Below are positions 1-4,725 of a DNA stretch of 8,133 nucleotides, in pieces (position 1 is the stretch's first letter; each line of letters opens with the position of its first letter). The notes beneath the pieces are model-generated. The model did no database searches, was not told the origin of the DNA, and worked only from the letters and a program-made list of their open reading frames with translations. The position numbers and the translations under genes were made by a program. The stretch comes from Candidatus Eiseniibacteriota bacterium (GTDB taxonomy: Bacteria > Eisenbacteria > RBG-16-71-46), in contig JAIOPA010000249.1 of NCBI GenBank assembly GCA_021414165.1, forward strand, positions 1 to 8,133, read 5' to 3'.

Positions 1-111
1 ATCGCGGAACTCAAGAGCGTGCTCGATGGCCTGCGTGAACTCGGCGATCAGGCCGAGGCCGCCGGTGCCTCGTGGACGCCGGGCCGGAGCCCCAAGTGGG
101 ACGGGAAGTGA
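1..111 (+). CDS. 3' end of an unidentified gene (C-terminal 36 residues)
   Basis: Frame 1 is open from the first base and ends at TGA 109-111. The visible residues start with an amphipathic, probably helical stretch (IAELKSVLDGLRELGDQAEA) and finish with a short polar tail containing WTPGR and KWDGK. I do not recognise the family from so little sequence. The base composition and codon choice (third-position G/C) match the genes that follow, so it looks like a genuine coding end. It sits 45 bases upstream of the next gene on the same strand, with no hairpin or convincing promoter between them, so it is probably the upstream member of the aroC transcription unit. Confidence 0.6.
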   Translation: MAELKSVLDGLRELGDQAEAAGASWTPGRSPKWDGK

Positions 112-156
112 TCCGTCCCACCACCATCACCTTGCTCACCGCACGGGAGAACTGAC

Positions 157-633
157 ATGCGCAAGCCCTCGCACGCCGATGCCGAGCTGCTGCTGCACCT
201 GTACGAGATCCGCCGTGACCCCGAGCTGCGCCGGGCGCGCACGTGGCTGATCTCGGAGTTCAAGGCCACGACGTGGGCCGACATCAAGTCGCGTTATCTC
301 TCGAGCGTCGATGAGGACCGCTGGTTCCGCATGGCCACGTCGTATTGGGAGATGGTCGCCACGCTCGTCAACCGCGGCGTGCTGCACGAGGAGTTGTTCT
401 TCGATCACACGGGCGAGGACGTGGTGTCGTGGGAGCGCATCAAGTCGGTGATCCCCGATGCGCGCGCCGACATCCGGCCCACGTACCTCTGTCAGTTCGA
501 GAAGATGGTCCAGGGGCATGTGGCCTATCGCAAGCGCACGAACGAGGCGGCGTTGAAGGCGGCGGCCAAAGCGGCTTCCAAGTCGAGCGCCAAGCCCAAG
601 CCCGCGAAAAAGTCCGCCGGGAAGAGGAAGTAG
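157..633 (+). CDS. Small DUF4760-like protein with lysine/alanine-rich tail
   Basis: A 158-residue protein of unknown function. The ATG is preceded by GGGAGA (145-150) at a 6-base spacing. Residues 1-125 form a compact, mostly helical domain rich in Trp and charged residues (LYEIRRDPELRRAR near the N-terminus, then SYWEMVATLVNRG and LHEELFFDHTGE). From memory these motifs resemble the uncharacterised DUF4760-type family; this is not a searched assignment. No signal peptide and no clear membrane segment are visible, so it is probably cytosolic. The last 30 residues (129-158) are a disordered-looking tail with nine Lys and one Arg spaced by Ala, Ser and Pro (KPKPAKK, GKRK), similar in style to histone H1-like or nucleic-acid-binding tails. 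The stop codon directly abuts the aroC start, and the codons for the basic tail also supply the aroC ribosome-binding site, so the two genes are very likely co-transcribed and translationally coupled. Confidence 0.8.
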   Translation: MRKPSHADAELLLHLYEIRRDPELRRARTWLISEFKATTWADIKSRYLSSVDEDRWFRMATSYWEMVATLVNRGVLHEELFFDHTGEDVVSWERIKSVIPDARADIRPTYLCQFEKMVQGHVAYRKRTNEAALKAAAKAASKSSAKPKPAKKSAGKRK

Positions 634-1695
634 ATGTCCTCCACGTTCGGCGAGTTGTTCAAGATCACCACGTTCGGCGAATCGCACGGTGGTGGCGTGG
701 GTGTGGTCATCGACGGCATGCCGCCCGGCTTCGCCGTGGACCTGGCCGCGATCCAACTGGAGCTGGACCGGCGCCGGCCGGGCCAAAGCGCGATCACCAC
801 GCAGCGTCAGGAGGCCGACCGCGTCGAGATCCTGTCGGGCGTATTCGAGGGCGTCTCGTTGGGCAGCCCGATCGCCATGCTGGTGCGCAACACCGACCAG
901 CGCTCCAAGGACTACGACACGTTGAAGGACGTGTTCCGTCCGGGCCACGCCGACTATGCGTACTTCGAGAAGTACAGCTTGCGCGATCATCGGGGCGGCG
1001 GCCGCTCGTCGGGCCGAGAGACGCTGGGGCGCGTGGCAGCGGGTGCGATCGCCAAGGGTGCGCTGGCCACGGTGGGCGTGCACATCGTGGGCGGCACGGT
1101 GCGGGTGGCCGACGTGGAAGCCACGCAGCGCGACTGGCCGCAGGCCGAGATGAACCCGGTGCGCTGTCCCGATGCCGATGCGGCGCGCATGATGCAGAGC
1201 GTGATCGAGAAGGCGCGTGATGAGCGTGACTCGGTGGGTGGTGTGGTCGAGGTGGTGGCGCGCGGTGTGCCCGCGGGCTGGGGCGACCCCACCATGGACA
1301 AGCTCGATGCGCGGCTCGGTGCGGCCATGCTGAGCATCCCGGCCACCAAGGGCGTCGAGATCGGCGGCGGCTTCGGCATGAGCCGGCTGCGTGGATCCGA
1401 GACCAACGATGTGTTCGATGGCGAACGCTACGAGACGAACTTCGCCGGTGGCATCTCGGGCGGCATCTCGAACGGCAACGAGATCGTGGTGCGGGTGGCC
1501 GTGCGGCCCGCCACGAGCATCGGCAAGACGCAGAAGATGGCGCGCAAGGACGGTGGCACCGAGATGGTGGCCATCGAGGGCCGCCACGACCCCTGCATCT
1601 GCCCGCGCGTCGTGCCGGTGGCCGAGGCCATGCTGGCGCTGACGCTCATGGATGCGTGGCTGCACCAGCGCGCCCTGCGGGGCCGCGAGCGCTAG
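634..1695 (+). CDS. aroC: Chorismate synthase
   Basis: A 353-residue chorismate synthase, the last shikimate-pathway enzyme. It removes phosphate from 5-enolpyruvylshikimate 3-phosphate to give chorismate, using reduced FMN, in the cytosol. The family signatures are present in order: TTFGESHGGGVG (residues 12-23, with the conserved His18 and the following DGMPPG), RRRPGQSAITTQRQEADRVE, SLRDHRGGGRSSGRETLGR with its FMN/substrate-binding Arg and Ser residues, and the C-terminal GRHDPCICPRVVPVAEA. Length is normal for bacterial AroC (about 350-390). The ATG immediately follows the TAG of the upstream gene with no intervening base, and the Shine-Dalgarno sequence AGAGGAAG (623-630) lies inside that gene, so translational coupling is expected. 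A strong hairpin follows the stop. No regulatory site specific to aroC is visible; control would come from the promoter upstream of the window. Confidence 0.98.
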   Translation: MSSTFGELFKITTFGESHGGGVGVVIDGMPPGFAVDLAAIQLELDRRRPGQSAITTQRQEADRVEILSGVFEGVSLGSPIAMLVRNTDQRSKDYDTLKDVFRPGHADYAYFEKYSLRDHRGGGRSSGRETLGRVAAGAIAKGALATVGVHIVGGTVRVADVEATQRDWPQAEMNPVRCPDADAARMMQSVIEKARDERDSVGGVVEVVARGVPAGWGDPTMDKLDARLGAAMLSIPATKGVEIGGGFGMSRLRGSETNDVFDGERYETNFAGGISGGISNGNEIVVRVAVRPATSIGKTQKMARKDGGTEMVAIEGRHDPCICPRVVPVAEAMLALTLMDAWLHQRALRGRER

Positions 1696-1705
1696 CAGGA
1701 TCGCG

Positions 1706-1747
1706 ACGCACCCGGATCCGGGCGTGACCCGGGCACTCCGGGTGCGT
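1706..1747 (+). terminator. Terminator-like hairpin after aroC
   Basis: A perfect 11-bp inverted repeat (ACGCACCCGGA at 1706-1716 with TCCGGGTGCGT at 1737-1747) encloses a second 5-bp stem (CCGGG 1718-1722 with CCCGG 1728-1732, loop CGTGA). It starts 11 bases after the aroC stop. The following bases (TAGTCTT) are only weakly T-rich, so it is either a GC-driven intrinsic terminator or an mRNA 3'-end stabiliser. Its position at the end of the aroC unit and before an unrelated gene supports termination. Confidence 0.7.
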
Positions 1748-1803
1748 TAGTCTTGCCGCACGGAGATCGCCGGAGCAGGACGCTCTGCTGCGGGGTATCC
1801 GTG

Positions 1804-1826
1804 AGCCGGGGCGCATGGCCCCGGCT
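1804..1826 (+). other. Stable hairpin in the leader of the HAF-repeat gene
   Basis: AGCCGGGGC (1804-1812) pairs perfectly with GCCCCGGCT (1818-1826) around a 5-base loop. Outside it, GGGTA (1793-1797) can pair with TACCC (1834-1838), and just upstream AGCAG and CTGCT form a small stem, so the region 1773-1838 can fold into a compact multi-stem leader. It ends about 20 bases before the ribosome-binding site of the next gene. No known riboswitch core was recognised. It may be a structured 5' UTR, or simply a by-product of high GC. Confidence 0.4.
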
Positions 1827-1868
1827 GGCCGCGTACCCGACCGGTGCATGGCTCATGGAGTCGCTCGC

Positions 1869-3203
1869 ATGATCGCTCGCGCACAGCTTCGCCGCTGGCT
1901 CGCCGCCGTCGCGTCACTCGCGATGCTCGTGGCCGCGCCATCGCGCGCACAGCAGAGCTACCACCTCACCGACCTCGGCAGCCTGGGGGGAGTGCGCGGC
2001 AGTGGCGCCTACGCCCATCGCGGCGGGGTCTCGGTGGGCTACTCGTTCGTGGCCGGCTCGAGCTTCGTGCATGCCATGCTCAACGACCGCGGCACGGTGG
2101 TGGACCTGGGCACGCTCGGTGGCACGCAGAGTCTGGCGCGTGCGGTGAACTCGCACGGCCAGGTGGTGGGCTGGGCGTACCTGCCCGGGCTCGCGTGGCA
2201 GCGCGCGTTCCTGTGGCAGGGCGGCGTCATGACCGACCTGGGCACGTTCGGTGGCAACGTGTCCGATGCGCTCGACCTGAACGATGCCGGCATCGTGGTG
2301 GGCTCGTCGTTCGATCTGCTGGGCCGCGAGCGCGCGTTCTGGTGGGAGGGCGGCGCGCTGCACGACCTGGGGACGATCGGTGGATCGCAGAGCCGTGCGT
2401 CGGGCATCAACCAGTGGGGCGACATCACCGGCATGGCGCAGATCGAGGGCGATGACGAGTTCCATGCGTTCCTCAGCAAGCCCGGCAGTCCGCTCTACGA
2501 CCTCGGCACGCTCGGCGGGCCCGCGAGCCACGCGCACGACATCAACGACCTCGTGCAGGTGTGCGGCTGGTCCATGATCGAACCCAACAATCCCGCCTCG
2601 CGCGGCTTCGTGTGGGCCGACGGCATCATGAAGAGCGTGGGCACCTTGGGCGGCATCTACAGCGCGGCGTTCGGACTCAACAACCTGGGGCAGGTGGTGG
2701 GCGCATCCACGCGAGCCGATGGCACGCAGGCCGCCTTCCTGTGGCAGGGCGATCAGATCGTGGACCTCAACACGCTGCTGCCACCCGGCAGCGGTTGGTT
2801 CCTGTCGTCGGCCAGTGACATCGACGCGAATGGCGCCATCGTGGGCGAGGGCCTGAACCCGCAGGGCAAGTCGCGCGCGTACCTGCTCACGCCCGCGGCC
2901 ACCACGGACGTGCCACATGCCCAGGCCCGGTTGGCGTTCGCCGGCGCGTGGCCGAACCCGGTGCGAGCGGGCACGCGGTTCCGGTTCGAGTTGCCTGCCG
3001 CCGGACAGGCCTCGCTCGAGTTGTTCGACCTCTCGGGCCGCCGGGTGCGCGCATTGGCCACGGGTGCGTTCGGGGCGGGCCCGCAGAGCGTGGCCTGGGA
3101 CGGGCGCGACGAGTCGGGCGAGTGGGCGGGGGCAGGGGCGTACTTCGCGCAGCTGCGTACGCCGGCGGGCACGCTGACGCGCCGGTTCGTGGTGGTCCGC
3201 TAG
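1869..3203 (+). CDS. Secreted seven-repeat HAF protein with FlgD-like C-terminal sorting domain
   Basis: A 444-residue exported protein of the extracellular HAF-repeat family; its biochemical role is unknown. I place the start at ATG 1869: GGAG (1857-1860) is 8 bases upstream, and the product then begins with a clean signal peptide (basic RRW, hydrophobic core, SRA then Gln28). An in-frame ATG at 1815 would add 18 residues ahead of the signal. Residues 35-341 hold seven repeats of about 44 residues, beginning at 35, 79, 123, 166, 211, 256 and 299. Each has the pattern DLGTLGG, then N-x-x-G-x-V-V-G, then AFLWQGG; the last two start with degenerate versions (SVGTLGG, DLNTLLP). The count and size suggest a seven-bladed beta-propeller (inference). 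Residues ~355-444 are a FlgD/Por-sorting-like beta-sandwich (WPNPVR, FELP, LFDLSGRRVR, WDGRDESG, GAYFAQLR, ending FVVVR), typical of proteins carried across or onto the outer membrane. The aroF promoter begins 14 bases after its stop. Confidence 0.9.
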   Translation: MIARAQLRRWLAAVASLAMLVAAPSRAQQSYHLTDLGSLGGVRGSGAYAHRGGVSVGYSFVAGSSFVHAMLNDRGTVVDLGTLGGTQSLARAVNSHGQVVGWAYLPGLAWQRAFLWQGGVMTDLGTFGGNVSDALDLNDAGIVVGSSFDLLGRERAFWWEGGALHDLGTIGGSQSRASGINQWGDITGMAQIEGDDEFHAFLSKPGSPLYDLGTLGGPASHAHDINDLVQVCGWSMIEPNNPASRGFVWADGIMKSVGTLGGIYSAAFGLNNLGQVVGASTRADGTQAAFLWQGDQIVDLNTLLPPGSGWFLSSASDIDANGAIVGEGLNPQGKSRAYLLTPAATTDVPHAQARLAFAGAWPNPVRAGTRFRFELPAAGQASLELFDLSGRRVRALATGAFGAGPQSVAWDGRDESGEWAGAGAYFAQLRTPAGTLTRRFVVVR

Positions 3204-3217
3204 CCAGAGGAGCGGCG

Positions 3218-3247
3218 TTGACCCTTGTGTCTCACGGGTGATACGCT
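3218..3247 (+). promoter_or_regulatory. Predicted sigma70-type promoter of the aroF leader
   Basis: TTGACC (3218-3223) matches the -35 consensus at five of six positions. TACGCT (3242-3247) keeps the three most conserved -10 positions (T1, A2, T6) at an 18-base spacing; the overlapping GATACG at 16 bases is an alternative. Transcription would start near 3254, about 34 bases before the leader-peptide start codon. The -35 box lies only 14 bases after the stop of the HAF gene, so transcripts from that gene should also run into this leader. Confidence 0.65.
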
Positions 3248-3276
3248 TACGCGGACTCGATTGCCTTCCCTCATAC

Positions 3277-3280
3277 GGAG
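3277..3280 (+). promoter_or_regulatory. Ribosome-binding site of the leader peptide
   Basis: GGAG lies 7 bases before the TTG at 3288. It decides the start of the leader peptide: the upstream in-frame TTG at 3261 has no such site, and there is no in-frame ATG or GTG close by. The same GGAG core serves aroF itself (3445-3448). Confidence 0.75.
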
Positions 3281-3287
3281 CCCGCAC

Positions 3288-3371
3288 TTGCGCAACGCTT
3301 TCTGGACCGACCTCTTCTGGTGCTGGCGCGCTTTTTATTGGCGCGGCCGGGAGATCGCGTTCGTCCGTTGA
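3288..3371 (+). CDS. Aromatic-rich attenuator leader peptide of aroF (27 aa)
   Basis: A short reading frame begins at TTG 3288 behind a well-placed GGAG and ends at TGA 3369-3371. Of 27 residues, 9 are aromatic: Phe5, Trp6, Phe10, Trp11, Trp13, Phe16, Tyr17, Trp18 and Phe25. The clusters read FW, FWCW and FYW. Trp is normally the rarest residue, yet four occur within 13 codons, directly upstream of the enzyme that commits carbon to aromatic amino acids. Codons 15-17 (GCT TTT TAT) are AT-rich for this genome; TTT is otherwise used for only one Phe that I noticed in aroF. The codons for residues 20-24 form the 5' arm of the antiterminator, and the stop codon lies in its loop. This is the arrangement of classical trp/phe/his attenuators: the peptide is a sensor of charged tRNA, and its product is probably not functional itself. 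It is too short for routine gene callers. Confidence 0.88.
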   Translation: MRNAFWTDLFWCWRAFYWRGREIAFVR

Positions 3372-3399
3372 CGGCACCTACGCACCCGATCTCCCAGCC
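3345..3399 (+). promoter_or_regulatory. Antiterminator helix of the aroF attenuator
   Basis: GGGAGATCG (3349-3357, inside the leader-peptide codons) pairs perfectly with CGATCTCCC (3387-3395). The helix extends outward past one mismatch (C3348/A3396) with GGC 3345-3347 pairing GCC 3397-3399, and inward with GT 3359-3360/AC 3384-3385 and CGT 3362-3364/ACG 3380-3382. The outer extension uses bases 3397-3399, which are also base pairs 2-4 of the terminator stem, and position 3396 is its closing base. The two structures are therefore competing at the foot of the terminator. A ribosome held at Trp6, Trp11 or Trp13 leaves 3345-3357 free, so this helix can form. A ribosome reaching the stop at 3369 covers the 5' arm and lets the terminator form. 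Confidence 0.8.
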
Positions 3400-3428
3400 C
3401 ATGCCAAGACGGCGTGGGCTTCTTTGTT
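3396..3428 (+). terminator. Rho-independent attenuator terminator upstream of aroF
   Basis: AGCCCATGCC (3396-3405) pairs with GGCGTGGGCT (3411-3420), ten base pairs with a single G-U, around the loop AAGAC. The following TTCTTTGTT (3420-3428) is a U tract with seven T in nine bases, rare in this GC-rich window. It ends 26 bases before the aroF start codon and after the leader peptide, so it must be an attenuator and not a gene-end terminator for aroF. As no other terminator separates the HAF gene from aroF, it may also end HAF transcripts. Confidence 0.88.
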
Positions 3429-3454
3429 AGCCCCCGTATCCCACGGAGTCCCCG

Positions 3455-4468
3455 ATGCTCGTCGTCCTGAAGCCACAGACGCCCGAAGCGACCGTCGCCG
3501 ATGTCGGCGCGCGCTTGCGCATGGCCGGTCTGGCGGTGCACCGGACCGAACATGATGGCCGCGTGCGCTTCGCTGCGGTGGGTGATCTGGGCGCGATCGA
3601 CCCCAAGCAGGTCGAGTCGTGGTCCGGCGTGGAGTCGGTCGCCAAGCTGTCCAAGCCGTTCAAGCTGGCGAGCCGCGCGTTCCATCCGCACGACACGGTG
3701 ATCAGCGTGGGCCGCATCGCGATCGGCGGCCCGCAGATCGCGGTCATGGCGGGTCCGTGCTCGGTCGAGGGCGAGGAGCAGATGTTCACGATCGCCAAGG
3801 CCGTGGCCGAGGCCGGCGCGACCGTGCTGCGCGGCGGCGCGTTCAAGCCGCGCACGTCGCCCTACGCGTTTCAAGGCCTTGGCGAAGAGGGCCTGAAGCT
3901 CATGCGCCGTGCCGCCGACGCTTACGGGCTCGCGGTGGTCTCCGAGGTCATGGAGCCCGACATGGTGCCGTTGCTCGCGCGCTACAGCGATATCCTGCAG
4001 ATCGGTGCGCGCAACATGCAGAACTACGCGCTGCTGCGCGTGGTGGGGCACACCGAGAAGCCGATCCTGTTGAAGCGCGGTCTCTCGAGCACGATCGAGG
4101 AGTGGCTGCTGTCGGCCGAACACATCATGGCGCGCGGCAACCGCCAGGTCATGCTGTGCGAGCGCGGCATCCGCACGTTCGAGACCTACACGCGCAACAC
4201 GCTCGACCTGAACGCCGTGCCGGTGGTGAAGGAGCTGTCGCACCTGCCGGTCATCGTGGACCCGTCGCATGGCGTGGGCATCCGCAACAAGGTCGCGCCC
4301 ATGGCGCGCGCCTCGATCGCGGCGGGGGCGGACGGCGTCATCGTGGAAGTGCACCATGACCCCGACCGCGTGCTGTCGGACGGTGCCCAGTCGCTCTACC
4401 CGGAGCAGTTCGCCGAGATGGTGAAGCAGATCCGCACCATCGCCGAGGTCGTCGGGCGCACGGTCTAG
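3455..4468 (+). CDS. aroF: 3-deoxy-7-phosphoheptulonate (DAHP) synthase, type I-beta
   Basis: A 337-residue DAHP synthase that condenses phosphoenolpyruvate and erythrose 4-phosphate to DAHP, the first committed step toward chorismate, in the cytosol. GGAG (3445-3448) sits 6 bases before the ATG. Residues 1-70 form the N-terminal ferredoxin-like regulatory domain of the Thermotoga maritima type, which in that enzyme mediates feedback by Tyr and Phe; residues ~85-337 are the TIM barrel. Catalytic residues fall at the same numbers as I recall for the T. maritima enzyme: Cys102 (AGPCSVEG), Lys131 (KPRTSPY), His272 (DPSHG), Glu298 and Asp309. Cys102, His272, Glu298 and Asp309 bind the divalent metal. 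GARNMQNY (184-191) and LLKRGLSS (205-212) are further family motifs. The gene has its own promoter and a full aromatic-amino-acid attenuator at 3254-3428, so both synthesis and probably activity respond to end products. It is not in one operon with aroC. Confidence 0.98.
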   Translation: MLVVLKPQTPEATVADVGARLRMAGLAVHRTEHDGRVRFAAVGDLGAIDPKQVESWSGVESVAKLSKPFKLASRAFHPHDTVISVGRIAIGGPQIAVMAGPCSVEGEEQMFTIAKAVAEAGATVLRGGAFKPRTSPYAFQGLGEEGLKLMRRAADAYGLAVVSEVMEPDMVPLLARYSDILQIGARNMQNYALLRVVGHTEKPILLKRGLSSTIEEWLLSAEHIMARGNRQVMLCERGIRTFETYTRNTLDLNAVPVVKELSHLPVIVDPSHGVGIRNKVAPMARASIAAGADGVIVEVHHDPDRVLSDGAQSLYPEQFAEMVKQIRTIAEVVGRTV

Positions 4469-4527
4469 TCCGGCCGCGCCTGGCCTTCGGGTGGCCGGAA
4501 TGCGTCGCGCTGGGCAGGATTCCGGCC
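4469..4527 (+). terminator. Alternating inverted repeats after aroF, probable terminator
   Basis: TCCGGCC (4469-4475), GGCCGGAA (4493-4500) and TTCCGGCC (4520-4527) are three alternating copies. The middle copy can pair with the first (7 bp, beginning right after the aroF stop) or with the third (8 bp), so the two hairpins exclude each other. No T tract follows either. The simplest reading is a GC-rich gene-end hairpin for aroF lying before the next promoter at 4546; a switch role is possible but unsupported. Confidence 0.5.
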
Positions 4528-4545
4528 GGGTTCCTTCACGAGGCG

Positions 4546-4574
4546 TTGACACGGTGGTAGCCCCGATGTAATCG
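4546..4574 (+). promoter_or_regulatory. Predicted promoter of the CBM9-like protein gene
   Basis: TTGACA (4546-4551) is a perfect -35 box. The -10 is either TGTAAT (4567-4572, spacing 15, five of six matches) or TAATCG (4569-4574, spacing 17, weaker). Both choices lie inside the palindromic operator at 4564-4583. The stretch is visibly AT-richer than its surroundings. Transcription would start near 4580, leaving a leader of about 145 bases before the gene. Confidence 0.65.
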
Positions 4575-4583
4575 TTTACATCG
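4564..4583 (+). promoter_or_regulatory. LacI/CcpA-family operator (cre-like palindrome)
   Basis: CGATGTAA (4564-4571) and TTACATCG (4576-4583) are perfect 8-bp inverted arms around TCGT. The core TGTAATCGTTTACA (4567-4580) matches every position of the CcpA cre consensus TGWNANCGNTNWCA, including the central CG that marks operators of LacI-family regulators. It overlaps the -10 element, the classic place for a repressor to block RNA polymerase. LacI-family proteins mostly sense sugars, which fits the carbohydrate-binding domains of the gene it precedes. No LacI-family gene is in the window. Confidence 0.72.
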
Positions 4584-4674
4584 CCCGGTACGGGATCCAC
4601 TCCCGGACCGCGCGGCGCTGTGCGAACCTTGAGCCGTTCAGCTCCTGCGGCGAGGTCGCCGGGGCCGCGAGCGC

Positions 4675-4698
4675 CCCACATCATCGATCCCACATCAT
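4675..4698 (+). repeat. Short tandem direct repeat in the 5' leader
   Basis: CCCACATCAT occurs at 4675-4684 and again at 4689-4698, a period of 14 bases, ending 15 bases before the GGGAGG (4713-4718) of the next gene. It could be a paired protein-binding site, a slippage product or chance; nothing else supports a role. Confidence 0.35.
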
Positions 4699-4725
4699 TC
4701 GTTCACGGCTGAGGGAGGTAGCACC

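Noticed and set aside
136..1665. Long open minus-strand frame opposite aroC (and similar ones at 1914-3377, 3335-4693 and 4741-6990)
   Set aside because: These products are dominated by Arg, His, Ala and Gly with no recognisable domains, as expected from the complement of GC-rich coding sequence. The plus-strand genes at the same places have clear families, ribosome-binding sites and signal peptides.
1751..1840. Cyclic-di-GMP (GEMM-like) riboswitch before the HAF gene
   Set aside because: GGACGC and a GC-rich hairpin recall parts of the GEMM core, but the conserved A-rich linkers and tetraloop receptor are missing.
1815..1868. N-terminal extension of the HAF protein from ATG 1815 or 1848
   Set aside because: The extension would put 7-18 extra residues before a normal signal peptide, and ATG 1815 lies in the loop of a stable hairpin without a ribosome-binding site. 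ATG 1869 has GGAG at 8 bases.
3261..3287. Upstream in-frame TTG as start of the leader peptide
   Set aside because: No Shine-Dalgarno sequence precedes it, it would lie within a few bases of the predicted transcription start, and GGAG is correctly spaced only for TTG 3288.
3238..3555. 105-residue plus-strand frame covering the aroF leader
   Set aside because: It overlaps the attenuator and the aroF start in another frame, has no ribosome-binding site at its ATG and no recognisable content. The leader peptide in the frame starting at 3288 explains the region far better.
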